Positions 49,499-61,863 of a DNA stretch of 64,000 nt are shown here, one piece after another. The notes under the pieces were generated by a model. That model made no database searches and was not told the origin of the DNA. It saw only the letters and a program-made list of their open reading frames with translations. Within the stretch, counting starts at the first letter, position 1. Each line of letters begins with the position of its first letter. The DNA is taken from NCBI RefSeq assembly GCF_019175385.1, contig NC_083341.1, positions 18,360,203-18,424,202 on the forward strand, read 5' to 3'. The stretch comes from Lycium barbarum (taxonomy: Eukaryota > Streptophyta > Magnoliopsida > Solanales > Solanaceae). The position numbers were made by a program, and so were the translations under genes.

Positions 49499-52174
49499 TG
49501 TTACACCTCACATTTTCAGAGCATGAGCATGACACATACATCACCATAGTAATGGAGTATCGGAGACGTCCCATGATATTTTGGAAGGTACAAGCCATGG
49601 GAAGTATATAACAATGAAGTAAAGGATGAATTACGACCTCGTAAGTCGTAATCGGGAAAGACTATTTTGAAACACAAGAACTTGGCCATTATCAAGTATA
49701 ATAAATGATAAATATCATGTATGGAGAGTTTCGGAAGATTTCGAGATCAAGCAAATTGAAGAAAATAAGTTTGACGAAAATTTGAGAAATGTTGGGCAGA
49801 TTTTTAGTCAACTTTGGAGGGGCATATCTCCTAGAATATTAGGAGTTTTAAGGTGAAACAAAAGCCTAAAAATAAGTTCGTCGAGTCTAGTTTCTAATAC
49901 AACAAACCGCTCGTCGATAGGACATCGGAGTAGAGAATTATAGACGTTACAAATTGAGCTGTCAATGCAGAAACAGGGCTGCACAGCACTGTTACAGTAC
50001 TGCTACAGTACTGCCGACCCAACTTAATATAAAAGGGATAAAAACCCCCATTTTCTTCATCAAAAAATGCTCCAAATGTTCCAGAATTTTCAGCCATAAA
50101 AAAAAAGGGCTCTTAAATCTCCCATAGAAGTGAGGATCTTGAGCCAAATTTGAGCTACGAAATATCAACCGAGGTCCGGGCAACGCGTAGGCGCGATTAT
50201 AATTTCGTTTGGTGTTGGAGTAGCTTGGGAACAAGAAGATATGGAAGATCTTGCCACCTTAGTAAAAATAAGGTATGAATCATTAAATCTCTCTCTCTCT
50301 ATGAACTTTGATTAAGGAATATTTGCAAGAATAAAGTTATAGTTGTTGTGTTGATGTTGTTGAATTATGGATTGAGGTTTGAAGAGAATTTTGGGTGAAG
50401 ATACATATATTTATTTTGTAGAATGTTGAGGGTGTTGTTATTGATGTTGTTGGTGTTAATTTCGGCTTCTTTACGGAAATAAAGTTCTTAAATAGTCGTA
50501 TCACAAGTTGGTTAGTTGAGAAATTTAGAAAAACATTGTGTGGGATGTTTTAGGAGATATATTGGCATGGATAATGGTATTGATGATGTTGGTATTGTTG
50601 TTGTTGATTGGTTGTTGATATTATGATTTCGGGCTAGGCATATAAACAGGGGAGATGCTGCCCGAATTTTGACAGAATCTAAAAGGATTTTAATTAAAGT
50701 CTTGAGACAAGCATGATGACGAACCTAACAATGATATGAATGGTTGTAAATGTAGATTACGAAGCTACGAATAATCTTAAGTGAATTGCAAGACAGGAAG
50801 TAAGTTGGAAGTTGAGAAATTATCTTCCAGGTATGTTGAGGCTAGTCTCCTTCTTTCTAAAGGCATGATCCTTTCGTTATAAATCTTTGTGTCATACCCA
50901 TAATATCATTGGTTTCACAAATGCTAAAATTCCACGAATTTCGTGATCCTTATGATGTTATTGAGCTTCTAAAGGCATGATTCTTTTCCTACCAAACCAT
51001 GCATGAATTCCATGAAAATTTTCATTTCCAAGAATATTAGAGATTCATGACTCTTAAAGTTTTTATGATAGCAAAGATGAATAATTCTTTTTATGATAAC
51101 CATGATGATGATTATGAGAGATTTATTCATCCAAGCTCCAAGGCATACGGATTTCATGTCATTATGAGATGGTTTTATTCATAGAGATTTCCATGTACAT
51201 GAGCTTTATATTATTATGAGGTGATTGAGCTTACTTTGCAATTTCTTAATTTCCTTCATTGTTGGTAATCTCACCTTATGACCCTTGTTCCTTCAAGGTG
51301 GGATAAACGATGATGATTGATCCATAATATAATCGAAGGCTACCGACCTTACGTCACTCCGATATAGTAGTGGCTTTTGATTGGGCTCTTATGCATGCTT
51401 TATATATATGTATGTATTTTCTCACACCGCGACGCGCTATAGTCGGCCGGGCATGGCACGTAGATGTGCACACCACTGCAGTGGGCATGTTATGATATTG
51501 CCCCGGACGCGGGAGGCCTGGACGCAGGCTAATGATGATAACACCGAGCCTTAATGGCCGGGCATGGTACTATATATATGTATAAAATGTTTTTTTTCAA
51601 AGGCTAAGCATGCATGACATCCGTCTTACGAGGTATTCAGATGTACAGGTTATCTCTCTTATTCCTTGTTACTTTTCATATCTATGTTGTGTTGTTACTC
51701 ATGCCTTACATACACAGTACATTATTCGTACAGACGCCCCTTCTTGTGGGCGCTGCGTTTCATGCCACGCAGGTGTATACAGATGAGTAGAAGATATTGC
51801 TAGAAGATGTTCCAACTGAGTTAGCGAGCTCCATTTCTTTCTGGAGTGTTGCCGAGTCAGAGTATCTATGTTATGGTGTATTGATTTATGTTAGAGACTT
51901 TGCGAACAGAGTCATGTATACAGTATACCAGTCTTGTAAGCGGCTATTTTAGCCGATGTATCATTATGCATTACTTTACAGATTTATATGATTACAGATC
52001 TTATTTGACTCGAGAAAGATGAAAAGAATGTTTTCGAAAAGCTTCCATTATGCATTTCATTTCATGACTTAAGATTCCTGTGATATTTATGAGTATAACG
52101 AGAACAAACGGGTTCGCTCGGCTCTAAGTAAGGGTCGGGTGCCCATCATGCCCTATCAGGATTGGGGTGTGACA
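49499..52174 (+). mobile_element. 5' LTR of LARD B (L7)
   Basis: TGTTACACCTCAC...GGGGTGTGACA. In order: CAGTACTG-type palindromes (49982-50014), TATA box TATAAAA (50028-50034), CT-rich stretch with GGTATGAATC, TTG-rich region, GC-rich CACCGCG/GGCCGGGCATG blocks (51425-51570), the three-hairpin module (51713-51773), and terminal conserved sequence. Confidence 0.9.
51713..51773 (+). other. Three-hairpin LTR module, L7 5' copy
   Basis: CAGTAC...GTACAG (one mismatch against the 3' copy), CGCCC...GGGCG, CTGCGT...ACGCAG. Confidence 0.75.
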
Positions 52175-52177
52175 AAT

Positions 52178-52189
52178 TGGTATCAGAGC
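52178..52189 (+). other. Primer-binding site, initiator tRNA-Met type
   Basis: TGGTATCAGAGC begins three bases after the 5' LTR end TGACA. It is the standard complement of the initiator tRNA-Met 3' end used by many plant LTR retrotransposons. The leader after it (GGGTGTGAAGC...CACACTTATAAACA) is of a type I associate with Tekay elements. Confidence 0.85.
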
Positions 52190-55100
52190 AGTTCGTCCTA
52201 GGGGTTGTCTGCAAAGTCGTGTCCAGTAGAGTCTTGTTTATGGGTGTGAAGCACGCCACACTTATAAACAAGAGGCTGCAGGGCATTTAGGAACCATTGA
52301 CCTTTCTTTCTTATCTTAGATCATGCCATAGAGCTACATCATAGGATATGACATCCCGGATTCTAACCGAATGCTTTGATCATGGATAAGTGATTGATTA
52401 TGCCGCTATGAGAGAATTGCTTTGAATTGAAGTTGTTCATTTGAAAGGTATGTCTCCTGTTTTATTAATATGGATAGACGTTGATATAAGAACTTGAGAA
52501 AGATATTATGGGTATTTGTGATTGCTCTGTGGAGCATTGGATGTGTTTTCTGGGCGGTATGCAGGAATGAGGTAGTAAGAATTATAGAGGGAACTCTGTC
52601 GAAATTTTTGCAAACTGGATTGTTTGCATGTTTATAGAGAAAGAGTTAAGGGGAACCGTGACCATCAGCCGTTTGGTACGTTATGATTGAAGGAACAATT
52701 ATGGGACTTATTGGAAACATAAAGAAAGTTGATACCTGGAACTTAAATGCAGTATTACGATTTATAGATTATATTGGCTAGTGAGTGGTAACAAAGAGAT
52801 ATTGATATGGGAAGGAAGTTAACGAGTACGCGAAAGTTCCATTCAGAAGTATATATAAATATATACGAGATTAAGATAGGTTTGTACTCCTTGTGGAATG
52901 ATCTACAAAACTTCTAAGTAGATATTGTTAAGTGGCAAACGGAAGAGGAGCCCCTTTAAGAGCAATGGAATCTAGGAGGACCTTCAAGATGAAAATACGA
53001 GAAATAAACATACATACGAGCAAGCTATGCTATCGTAAAGGGGAATAAGAAATGAACGAAGAAAGAAAGAAAAGGACGTCTAAGAGTGCTTATAAGTTGA
53101 TGAAAATGTGATGAAAGTATGATTAATGATATATTCCTCGTTACACATCAGCTCGGGAGAAGGGCAAACTTGGTTGTAAGGTATGTAAGGTGTTCGTTTC
53201 TGCCCCTTCTTTGGCATAAACCCAGCTAGAACATGAACATAAGCGTTCCATAACCAATCCAGTCCATTCCATGCCTTATATTTCGAATCTTAATGCCTTG
53301 TCATTTGATCGATTCTTGAAATATTACTTTACTCACCATCGATTATTCCTTTGGATTCGATACAAATTCCATAAGCAATTCAGAGGTTATGATCTTGTGT
53401 TACTCGAAAGGCCAAGAATCAGATCCTTAATTTCTCATTCAAAATCAGCCTCAGAACATCGCTGTAGAAGAAAACAGAGTTCTGCGCAGAAAGCTTCAGG
53501 GCATTGTGCTTTCTGTCCGCATCGCGGAAGGAAAGCGGAAGGCTTCAGGGCTTCTTGCTTTTCGTCCGCATCGCGGAAGAAAAGCGGAGACCTGCACAGA
53601 ATGAAGTTTCGCTTTCCGTCTGCATCGCGGAAGGAAAGCGGAAGGTCCCAGAACGTTGTGCTTTCCTTCCGCATCGCGGAAGAAAGGCGGACCCCTGCGC
53701 AATTTTTTTTTCGGTCCAGACCCATAATGGTATATACGTATGAATGAATGTAATGCACTATTCTACGGCATAAAGGAAGGAAGTGATTTGAATGGTGTCC
53801 AAAATAGGTGGACATTTGACTTGATACAAGAATTCAATTAGCAAAAGAGAGATAAGTCAGACCATGCGATGAGGGTGACTCTGACATTACATGGACTAGA
53901 GGAGTTGAAGGATCGCTAGGCTCAGCTAATTGACTACCATAGACAATCAATACTCGAATGTTACTGGTATATGAGAACATTCTTAGACGAATTAGAATGA
54001 TTCCAAGTACAGAAGCAAGAAATGTACCGGCTTGAAAGAGTCGAAATTCGAGAGAAACTAATATAGCAAGGATGTGCTAAAGAAAAGTGGAAATGGACTA
54101 AATGCAAGTATATTATGAGACAGACAGGGGAAAGGAGGCATGACAAGATAATGAAAGTTTAGCAAATCAAAGGAAATGAGTTTTGTCAATGCAATACGTG
54201 GTGTCCCGGGATATGATTTGAATCGCTCGTACCAGAGCAAATTTTTGTTACAAGTAAATATGCAGCAGACGTACCCCAAAAAGGTAACGGAGGAAGTGAG
54301 AAGGCCTATAAGTGATCAAAGATAAGTATCAGGGACAGACGGAATTACTAAAGAAAAATCGCGGCGTTAGAAGAGATGAGAGTTTTAAAAGAGGAATATG
54401 TATAGGAATCTCAATGATCGTCAAAAGAAAGAAAGACAGTATACCTATGGATAGCGCGACAGAAGTACTACCTGAGATTTGAAAATATTCGGGAAATTAT
54501 AAGTCACTGTTTATATCAAATCGTGAGAGTATATGTCATAGGACCATATAAATAATCGTCCTGAAGAAATGGCTAGTAAAATGATGTGGGGACGACAACA
54601 AATATTTGAAGAAGAATGAAAGCTAGTTAAGTCTCAATTAGTCGCTGGTAGAGGAGAGCCAAGGACTTAAACAGGAAAGCATACTCGTATTGAAAAGAAG
54701 CCGTGATTAAGTAAGATTTTATTTTAGTCTCATGCTAATGAGTTATTTTGTAATGATGTTAAGATTAGAGGAGAGGAAATTGGAGGAAAGATTCAAACAA
54801 GGATTTGAAAATATTTTAAATAGTGGATTAGTATGTTGTAAGTATAATCTTGTGATAGGGGATAACGACGGTGACAAGAAAATATTGTATACAATTGTAT
54901 AAGGAATGGTGCTAAGGATTGTTGTATGGGCCGAATGGAGTCCCATTTCAATATAGATCCCTTGGCTATGGTATTTTGACGCATTGGCTGAGTAATCTAA
55001 AGTAAAGTAATTAATAAGAATAATAAGCCATTAGCAAGGAAATGCTATTGCAAGCCATCTGGGCGCTACCATAGGTAGAACTATGATGACATTGTAAGGA

Positions 55101-56370
55101 ATTAAGGAGTTTGACAAAAGCACTAAAAAGGAGATGGAATGATATGTATATGAAATCGATTAATACTAAGAGCATAATCTAAGGTAGCACTAGAGAAGCA
55201 AGCAAGGAAAAGTGCCGCAGCTAAATAAGAAAGTTGCCCACTGGTAGAGAAATAGAGGGCTGCGAAATAGGAGGGACTAAGTCAACGGAAGGTGAAGTCG
55301 TGAAGACAAGATCGCACGAAAAGGATTCAAGGATATAACTAAAGGAGAGGGACATTTAAAGAATTAAGAGATCCGCTTGATTGATAAACTGAAATGACAG
55401 ATAATTGCGTCAAACTATGGGAAAGACTTATTAAGTGATAATCGGGCAAAGGTTAAAAGTAGAAGAAGAAACCCAAAGGAAACTGTCAAAGAATATTGCA
55501 TTTGATTAGATCAATCGGGTGACAATGAAACCTCGTGGAACAAGTAACAAGATGGCTCTTGTTGGAAAAAGGGGATGAATGAAGATTACAGACAAAATAA
55601 ATAATGAAAAGATCCGAATTCACTGCATGACTAAGAATCTTGGTTATCTTTCGACAAAATTCTGAATTTACCCCCCAAGTTATTAGCCGAACTAAGGATC
55701 AGAAACTTTAAGAGTAAATTGAAGGAAAGAGAAATTTACCATTAGTTAGCCAAGTGCCGGAAGTCCAATTGAAGGAAAGAGAAATTAAGCGAGACATTTC
55801 TGTGTTAAACTAGTTTAAAGATAAAGTACCGCAAAGATCAATTCGACTGCTATAGAAAGCAAAGGATGCTAAGTGTGACCAGTCTTGAGGTTATCTTTAA
55901 GGAAGTAAGAATAATAATAGGCCAAATCCAAGAAGACAAAGGCTTGGGACATTTATGAAACGTAAGAAAGATACATGGAGATCGAAGAGAACAAGAATTT
56001 CTGAATAAAAAAAATAAAAAATAAAAATGAGATCAAAAATTGGATAAAAGTATGTGGTAAGAACGGGATGAAAGGACATACAATAATGTAAACAACGAAG
56101 GCCGAAGAGACAAGGAAAGCGATAAAGCATGAAGAGTTAGTAGACAGACAAATAATAAGAAAAGGGATGACCTTGAGTGCAGGCATAAATTTTGGCTACA
56201 AATGAGGAAGGATAAACTGCATAATTCGAATACGTTCAGTTTTAATGAGCAAGTAAAACTGCAAGTAAGTAAAGTAAAGACCGACAAATACGGGTAAAAA
56301 CATTGACATCTACCTCGGAGCGAACTCTATCTCAACATTCGAGGACGAATGTTTTTGAAGGGGGGGAGAA
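52190..56370 (+). other. Non-coding internal region of LARD B
   Basis: The leader is followed by the Tekay-like post-pol motif (GAGGGAACTCTGTCG, near 52584) without any gag or pol between. About 3.7 kb of purine-rich sequence then runs to the palindrome AACATTCGAGGACGAATGTT (56334-56353) and the polypurine tract GAAGGGGGGGAGAA (56357-56370). ORFs on either strand are short and unlike any known protein. A segment near 53178 (GGTATGTAAGG) resembles the mid-LTR of related elements, suggesting LTR-derived filler. Confidence 0.7.
53486..53700. repeat. Four-unit hairpin minisatellite CCGCATCGCGGAAG
   Basis: Units of about 60 bp each contain CTTTCCGTCYGCATCGCGGA followed by AGGAAAGCGG or a close variant, so each is an imperfect stem-loop. 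Centres lie near 53524, 53574, 53628 and 53676. The ORFs on both strands through this block are products of the repeat. Confidence 0.85.
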
Positions 56371-58017
56371 TGTTACACCCCGCATTTTCAGAACATGAGC
56401 ATGACACGTACATCACCATATTAATGGAGTATCGGAGACGTCCCATGATATTTTGGAAGGTACAAGCCATGGGAAGTATGTAACAATGAAGTAAAGGATG
56501 AATTACGACCTCGTAAGTCGTAATCGGGAAAGACTATTTTGAAACACAAGAACATGGCCATTATCAAGTATAATAAATGATAAATATCATGTATGGAGAG
56601 TTTCGGAAGATTTCGAGATCAAGAAAATTGAAGAAAATAAGTTTGACGAAAATTTGAGAAATGTTGGGCAGATTTTTAGTCAACTTTGGAGGGGCATATC
56701 TCCTAGAATATTAGGAGTTTTAAGGTGAAAAAAAAGCCTAAAAAGAATTTAGTCGAGTCTAGTTTCTAATGCAACAAACCGCTCGTCGATAGGACATCGG
56801 AGTAGAGAATTATAGACGTTACAAATTGAGCTGTCAACGCAGAAACAGGGCTGCACAGCACTGCTACAGTACTGCCGACCCAACTTAATATAAAAGGGCT
56901 AAAAACCCCCATTTTCTTCATCAAAAAATGCTCCAAATGTTCCAGAATTTTCAGCCATAAAAAAAAGGGCTCTTAAATCTCCCATAGAAGTGAGGATCTT
57001 GAGCCAAATTTGAGCTACGAAATATCAACCGAGGTCCGGGCAACGCGTAGGCGCGATTATAATTTCGTTTGGTGTTGGAGTAGCTTGGGAACAAGAAGAT
57101 ATGGAAGATCTTCCCACCTTAGTAAAAATAAGGTATGAATCATTAAATCTCTCTCTCTATGAACTTTGATTAAGGAATATTTGCAAGAATAAAGTTATAG
57201 TTGTTGTGTTGATGTTGTTGAATTATGGATTGAGGTTTGAAGAGAATTTTGGGTGAAGATACATATATTTATTTTGTAGAATGTTGAGGGTGTTGTTATT
57301 GATGTTGTTGGTGTTAATTTCGGCTTCTTTACGGAAATAAAGTTCTTAAATAGTCGTATCACAAGTTGGTTAGTTGAGAAATTTAGAAAAACATCGTGTG
57401 GGATGTTTTAGGAGATATATTGGCATGGATAATGGTATTGATGATGTTGGTATTGTTGTTGTTGATTGGTTGTTGATATTATGATTTCGGGCTAGGCATA
57501 TAAACAGGGGAGATGCTGCCCGAATTTTGACAGAATCTAAAAGGATTTTAATTAAAGTCTTGAGACAAGCATGATGACGAACCTAACAATGATATGAATG
57601 GTTGTAAATGTAGATTACGAAGCTACGAATAATCTTAAGTGAATTGCAAGACAGGAAGTAAGTTGGAAGTTGAGAAATTATCTTCCAGGTATGTTGATGT
57701 TACACCCCGGAAAATTTTGCGTTACCAAAGCTGTAGATGGCCTAGTATGGGCCAAATGAAGAGTAAAGTTACGCCAGGATCAATGAGGTTAAGCTTCCGA
57801 GGCTTTGGAAGAAAGTTAGGCAAGGTCTGATACAAAAGTTCTGGTCTAAATGAAAGAAATGATATGTTCTAGTATATTAATAATTTTGAAGTAAAACAAA
57901 ATTTTAAAGTGAATTTCAGGAAGTCTAGTTTCCATCGCAACAAACCGCTCCTCAATCGGACATCGGGGTAAGGAGATATGGACATTACAAGTTGGATGGG
58001 CGAGCTAGGAAAATGGT

Positions 58018-58112
58018 CTGCGCGAACGCGCCAGCAAGTGGCGCGAACGCGCAGAAGGCCAAAGGGCCAATACAGCGCGAACGCGCGACCACGTGGCGCG
58101 AACGCGCTGAAC
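58018..58112. repeat. GCGCGAACGCGC cluster in L8, first
   Basis: Four copies of GCGCGAACGCGC or close forms, interleaved with AAGTGG and CACGTG spacers. A second cluster of two copies is at 58583-58618, upstream of a TATA-like sequence. Confidence 0.9.
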
Positions 58113-59977
58113 AAAAAGTTGAAAATCAAGTTCGGAATGAAGGTTGTGTTATAAGAAGGTAATAATAGCATATATATGACATTTGGAGACCATATGGTGT
58201 AAATTAGTTCATATGTTAATTGACGAAAAGCCCTCGTGGCTGCAAGCTAAGTGGGGCCCACATGTCGGAGTTTTAAAAAAGGACATATGAAGATACATAC
58301 GCGTAGCATATGAAAAGTTGAGCAAGTCATAAAAAGGACCCATAAGCCAAAAATGGGCATAAGCCCTCCAAAAGGACAATTTAAGGAAACATTTTCGGAT
58401 GATCTGACTTCTAGGGGCAAAAATGGAATTATAAGTTTGAAATTTGGGAAAACCCCCGGAAATAAAAGTTGTAGATAATTGAATCATAGCTTTCCAACCA
58501 TAGGTCGTGGGGCCTCATACGATATCGAGAGTAAGAGTTATGACCGTTTTACTGAACGAAGGTCCAGGCAGAAAACAGTGCCAGCGCGAACGCGCCAGAA
58601 GGCAGCGCGAACGCGCTGAACACTTTTCCAGCTGCTTCTGGCAGCTTCCAAAACAATTATAAAGAGGGGGAGACCCCCTCATTTCCAGCCAAAACCCACG
58701 AAAAACACCCCAAAAATCCCAGAAAATTTCCCAACTTTCCACCACCAAATTTTAGCCCAAACCAGGTATAATTTCCCAATTTCAGTCCGGATAGCGTAGA
58801 GTTTTCACTGCAGAATCGTATGGCAGTGCGTTGTGGCATAAAACTAAGGTGAAAAAGGGCAGATACAATAATATTATAAGGAGAAAGGTATGAATCTCTT
58901 CCTATTTGTGTTAATACTAGTTTATTTACGAAGAAGGCACGATTAAATAATTGTATACTGAGTTAATTACTTATAAAAGTTGGAAAACAGTGTGTGGGCT
59001 GTTTTATGGAATATGTTGATATGGAAAAGGATATTATTGATGTTGGTATTGTTGTTGTGTTGTTGGCCGCTGAATTAAAAGTTCGGGCTAGGCATATAAA
59101 CAGGGGAGATGCTGCCCAAATTTCTGTAGAAAGGTGTTAACTTAAGATTCAATTCCTAAGGGCTTATAATTAATACTTGGTAATTGTGACCATTTGTAGA
59201 TTTTGGAGAGTTTGGGATTTGAATTTGGAGTAGCGTAAGAAGTGGAAAAGGTATGTAAGGCTTTACTTCTCCTTCTTTTGGCATGTTTTAGACCTATTAG
59301 GCTTGGATACGAGCCTCGGGGGCGATTCTATTCCTAGAAATCCGAGTTTGAATTCGACCCCTCTTTATTCAATAGAATTGAATTAAGTTTTGTATGCCTT
59401 GTTGAAACAAGTGTGTAAACCTCTATAACTTGCCCAAATGGAACCAAATGACACTAAGACTTCCATAAGTGACTCCATAAAGCTTAATGTACGTGATTTG
59501 TGTACGCCACCTCGACTTGACCCGAGGTGGGCCCACAATCCTCAAGACTTATTTGTGTTGTTCTAGTTGACTCATTTCCATACAATAATTAAGGAAAACG
59601 TTTGGTTACTATTCCTAGTTGCTGTGATTCGCATATATCCTCTAAAATAAGTATCTAGAAACTCTGATACGAATATTCTGTGTTGAACATCCAGATACAA
59701 ATAATCCGCTAGGAGTATCCTTTGAACCCTTCGATGTCTCGCTTTTCAGGTAATAGTATGTCCGATCATTTCATCGAACCTTGTAAACGTTTCATGATTA
59801 AGTAACGAGATGAGTAAGAAAATTGTGTTTCTAAAAGAATTTGGTAAGTCTTAATGTCCTTAACCTTCATGGAAAATGTTCTAAAAGGAGTCTGTAAGTA
59901 TGATAGCACGTTTGAAGATATGATATGATATGATAAGATATGATATGAGATGATATGGCGGTATGTATATAATATGT

Positions 59978-60245
59978 ATGGATCGGGCTGCACGTTCCGC
60001 AGCAATACGTTATTTTACTTATGGATCGGGCCGAACGTTCCTCGGCAGTGTACGTGGTATTATGGATCGGGACATAAGTTCCACGGCAGTAAATGTTATA
60101 TTATGGATCGGGCCGAACGTTCCTCGGCAGAGTATTCTATATTATGGATCGGGCCGTACGTTCCACGGCAATATGGTATGTATATATGGATCGGGCCGTA
60201 CGTTCCACGACAGTATATAATATGTATATATATATGGATTGGTTG
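59978..60245. repeat. Seven-unit minisatellite ATGGATCGGGCCGTACGTTC in L8
   Basis: Units start near 59978, 60021, 60062, 60103, 60144, 60186 and 60235, so the period is about 41 bp. Each full unit has CCGTACGTTCCACGG or a variant that can fold on itself. The last unit is degenerate. ORFs in both directions through this block are repeat artefacts. Confidence 0.9.
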
Positions 60246-60479
60246 TATGAATATGTATATGGAGACATAGGACGCCAGCACGTAAGGTTTGTGTTTGGGA
60301 AGTAATCATTTCGGTATTCTAGATGATTTAGTCATTTTTGGTACTTTTCCAACATATGGCACCGGTAAGTATGATGTACGTTCGGAAGATAAGCATCTTA
60401 GTATTCTGACTATTGCACTTACTCTCTTGCACCGTTGTTCCGGTTACGTTTCTATTTTCCATATTTTATGCCTTACATA

Positions 60480-60540
60480 CTCAGTACATATTCCGTACTG
60501 ACCCCCCTCTCTTCGGGGGCTGCGTTTCATGCCCGCAGGT
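60480..60540 (+). other. Three-hairpin LTR module, L8 copy
   Basis: CAGTAC...GTACTG, CCCCC...GGGGG, CTGCG...CGCAG. Confidence 0.75.
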
Positions 60541-61863
60541 GCAGACGCTCGTGTAAGAGATCCAGCGGTCTAGGTTACCTGTTCTGCTATTCCGGAGTGC
60601 TCCCTTGTCCCGGAGCCCATCTTTTGGTACATACCTTTCTGCCATGTACATGTAAGTGTATATTCAGGGGTACGGCGGGGCCCTGTCCCGTCATATGATT
60701 ATGTTATGTCTGTTAGAGGCCTGTAGACATATATGTGGGTCGTGGGTCGCTGTTGTCCGGTTACGTATGCGGTTTGCTCCGACAGCCTCAACGGCTTGTA
60801 TGTATTTATGCCTTGGTCTGATGTGTATGATATATGCGACTGTTTCGGAAAAATAAAAAAAAATTGTGTTAATTGTTATAGGTTAAACAAGAATGAGATA
60901 TGACTATGTTGATTGGTAAACAGGTAAGTACGGGTGCCCAGCTCGGGCACCAGTCACGGCCCACGGGGTTGGGTCGTGACAGTTAAGGCTAGTCCCCTTC
61001 TTTCTAAAGGCATGATCCTTTCGTTATAAATCTTTGTGTCATACCCATAATATCATTGGTTTCACAAATGCTAAAATTCCACGAATTTCGTGATCCTTAT
61101 GATGTTATTGAGCTTCTAAAGGCATGATTCTTTTCCTACCAAACCATGCATGAATTCCATGAAAATTTTCATTTCCAAGAATGTTAGAGATTCATGACTC
61201 TTAAAGTTTTTATGATAGCAAAGATGAATAATTCTTTTTATGATAACCATGATGATGATTATGAGAGATTTATTCATCCAAGCTCCAAGGCATACGGATT
61301 TCATGTCATTATGAGATGATTTTATTCATAGAGATTTCCATGTACATGAGCTTTATATTATTATGAGGTGATTGAGCTTACTTTGCAATTTCTTAATTTC
61401 CTTCATTGTTGGTAATCTCACCTTATGACCCTTGTTCCTTCAAGGTGGGATAAACGATGATGATTGATCCATAATATAATCGAAGGCTACCGACCTTACG
61501 TCACTCCGATATAGTTGTGGCTTTTGATTGGGCTCTTATGCATGCTTTATATATTTATATGTATGTATTTTCTCACACCGCGCCGCGCTATAGTCGGCCG
61601 GGCATGGCACGTAGATGTGCACACCACTGCAGTGGGCATGTTATGATATTGCCCCGGACGCGAGAGGCCTGGACGCAAGCTAATGATGATAACACCGAGC
61701 CTTAATGGCCGGGCATGGTACTATATATATGTATAAAATGTTTTTTTTTCAAAGGCTAAGCATGCATGACATCCGCCTTACGAGGCATTCAGATGTACAG
61801 GTTATCTCTCTTATTCCTTGTTACTTTTCATATATATGTTGTATTGTTACTCATGCCTTACAT

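Larger units (their letters stand above)
57693..60986 (+). mobile_element. Solo LTR L8, TSD GTTGA/GTTAA, nested in the LARD B 3' LTR
   Basis: The body is 57698-60981 (3,284 bp), from TGTTACACCCCGG to GGGTCGTGACA, with GTTGA before and GTTAA after. The uninterrupted 5' LTR reads GGTATGTTGAGGCTAG at this place, showing the empty site. Contents: two GCGCGAACGCGC clusters, TATA-like TTATAAAG (58657-58664), a seven-unit minisatellite, the hairpin module and the GGCGGGGCCCTGTCCCG hairpin (60671-60690). Confidence 0.93.

Noticed and set aside
53271..53815. Overlapping ORFs of 60-158 codons on both strands
   Set aside because: They are created by the GC-rich hairpin minisatellite and its reverse complement. 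Codon content simply reflects the repeat.
59950..60305. ORF with repeated Met-Asp-Arg/Tyr-Gly-Ser-Gly units
   Set aside because: It is the translation of the 41-bp minisatellite in several frames, not a gene.
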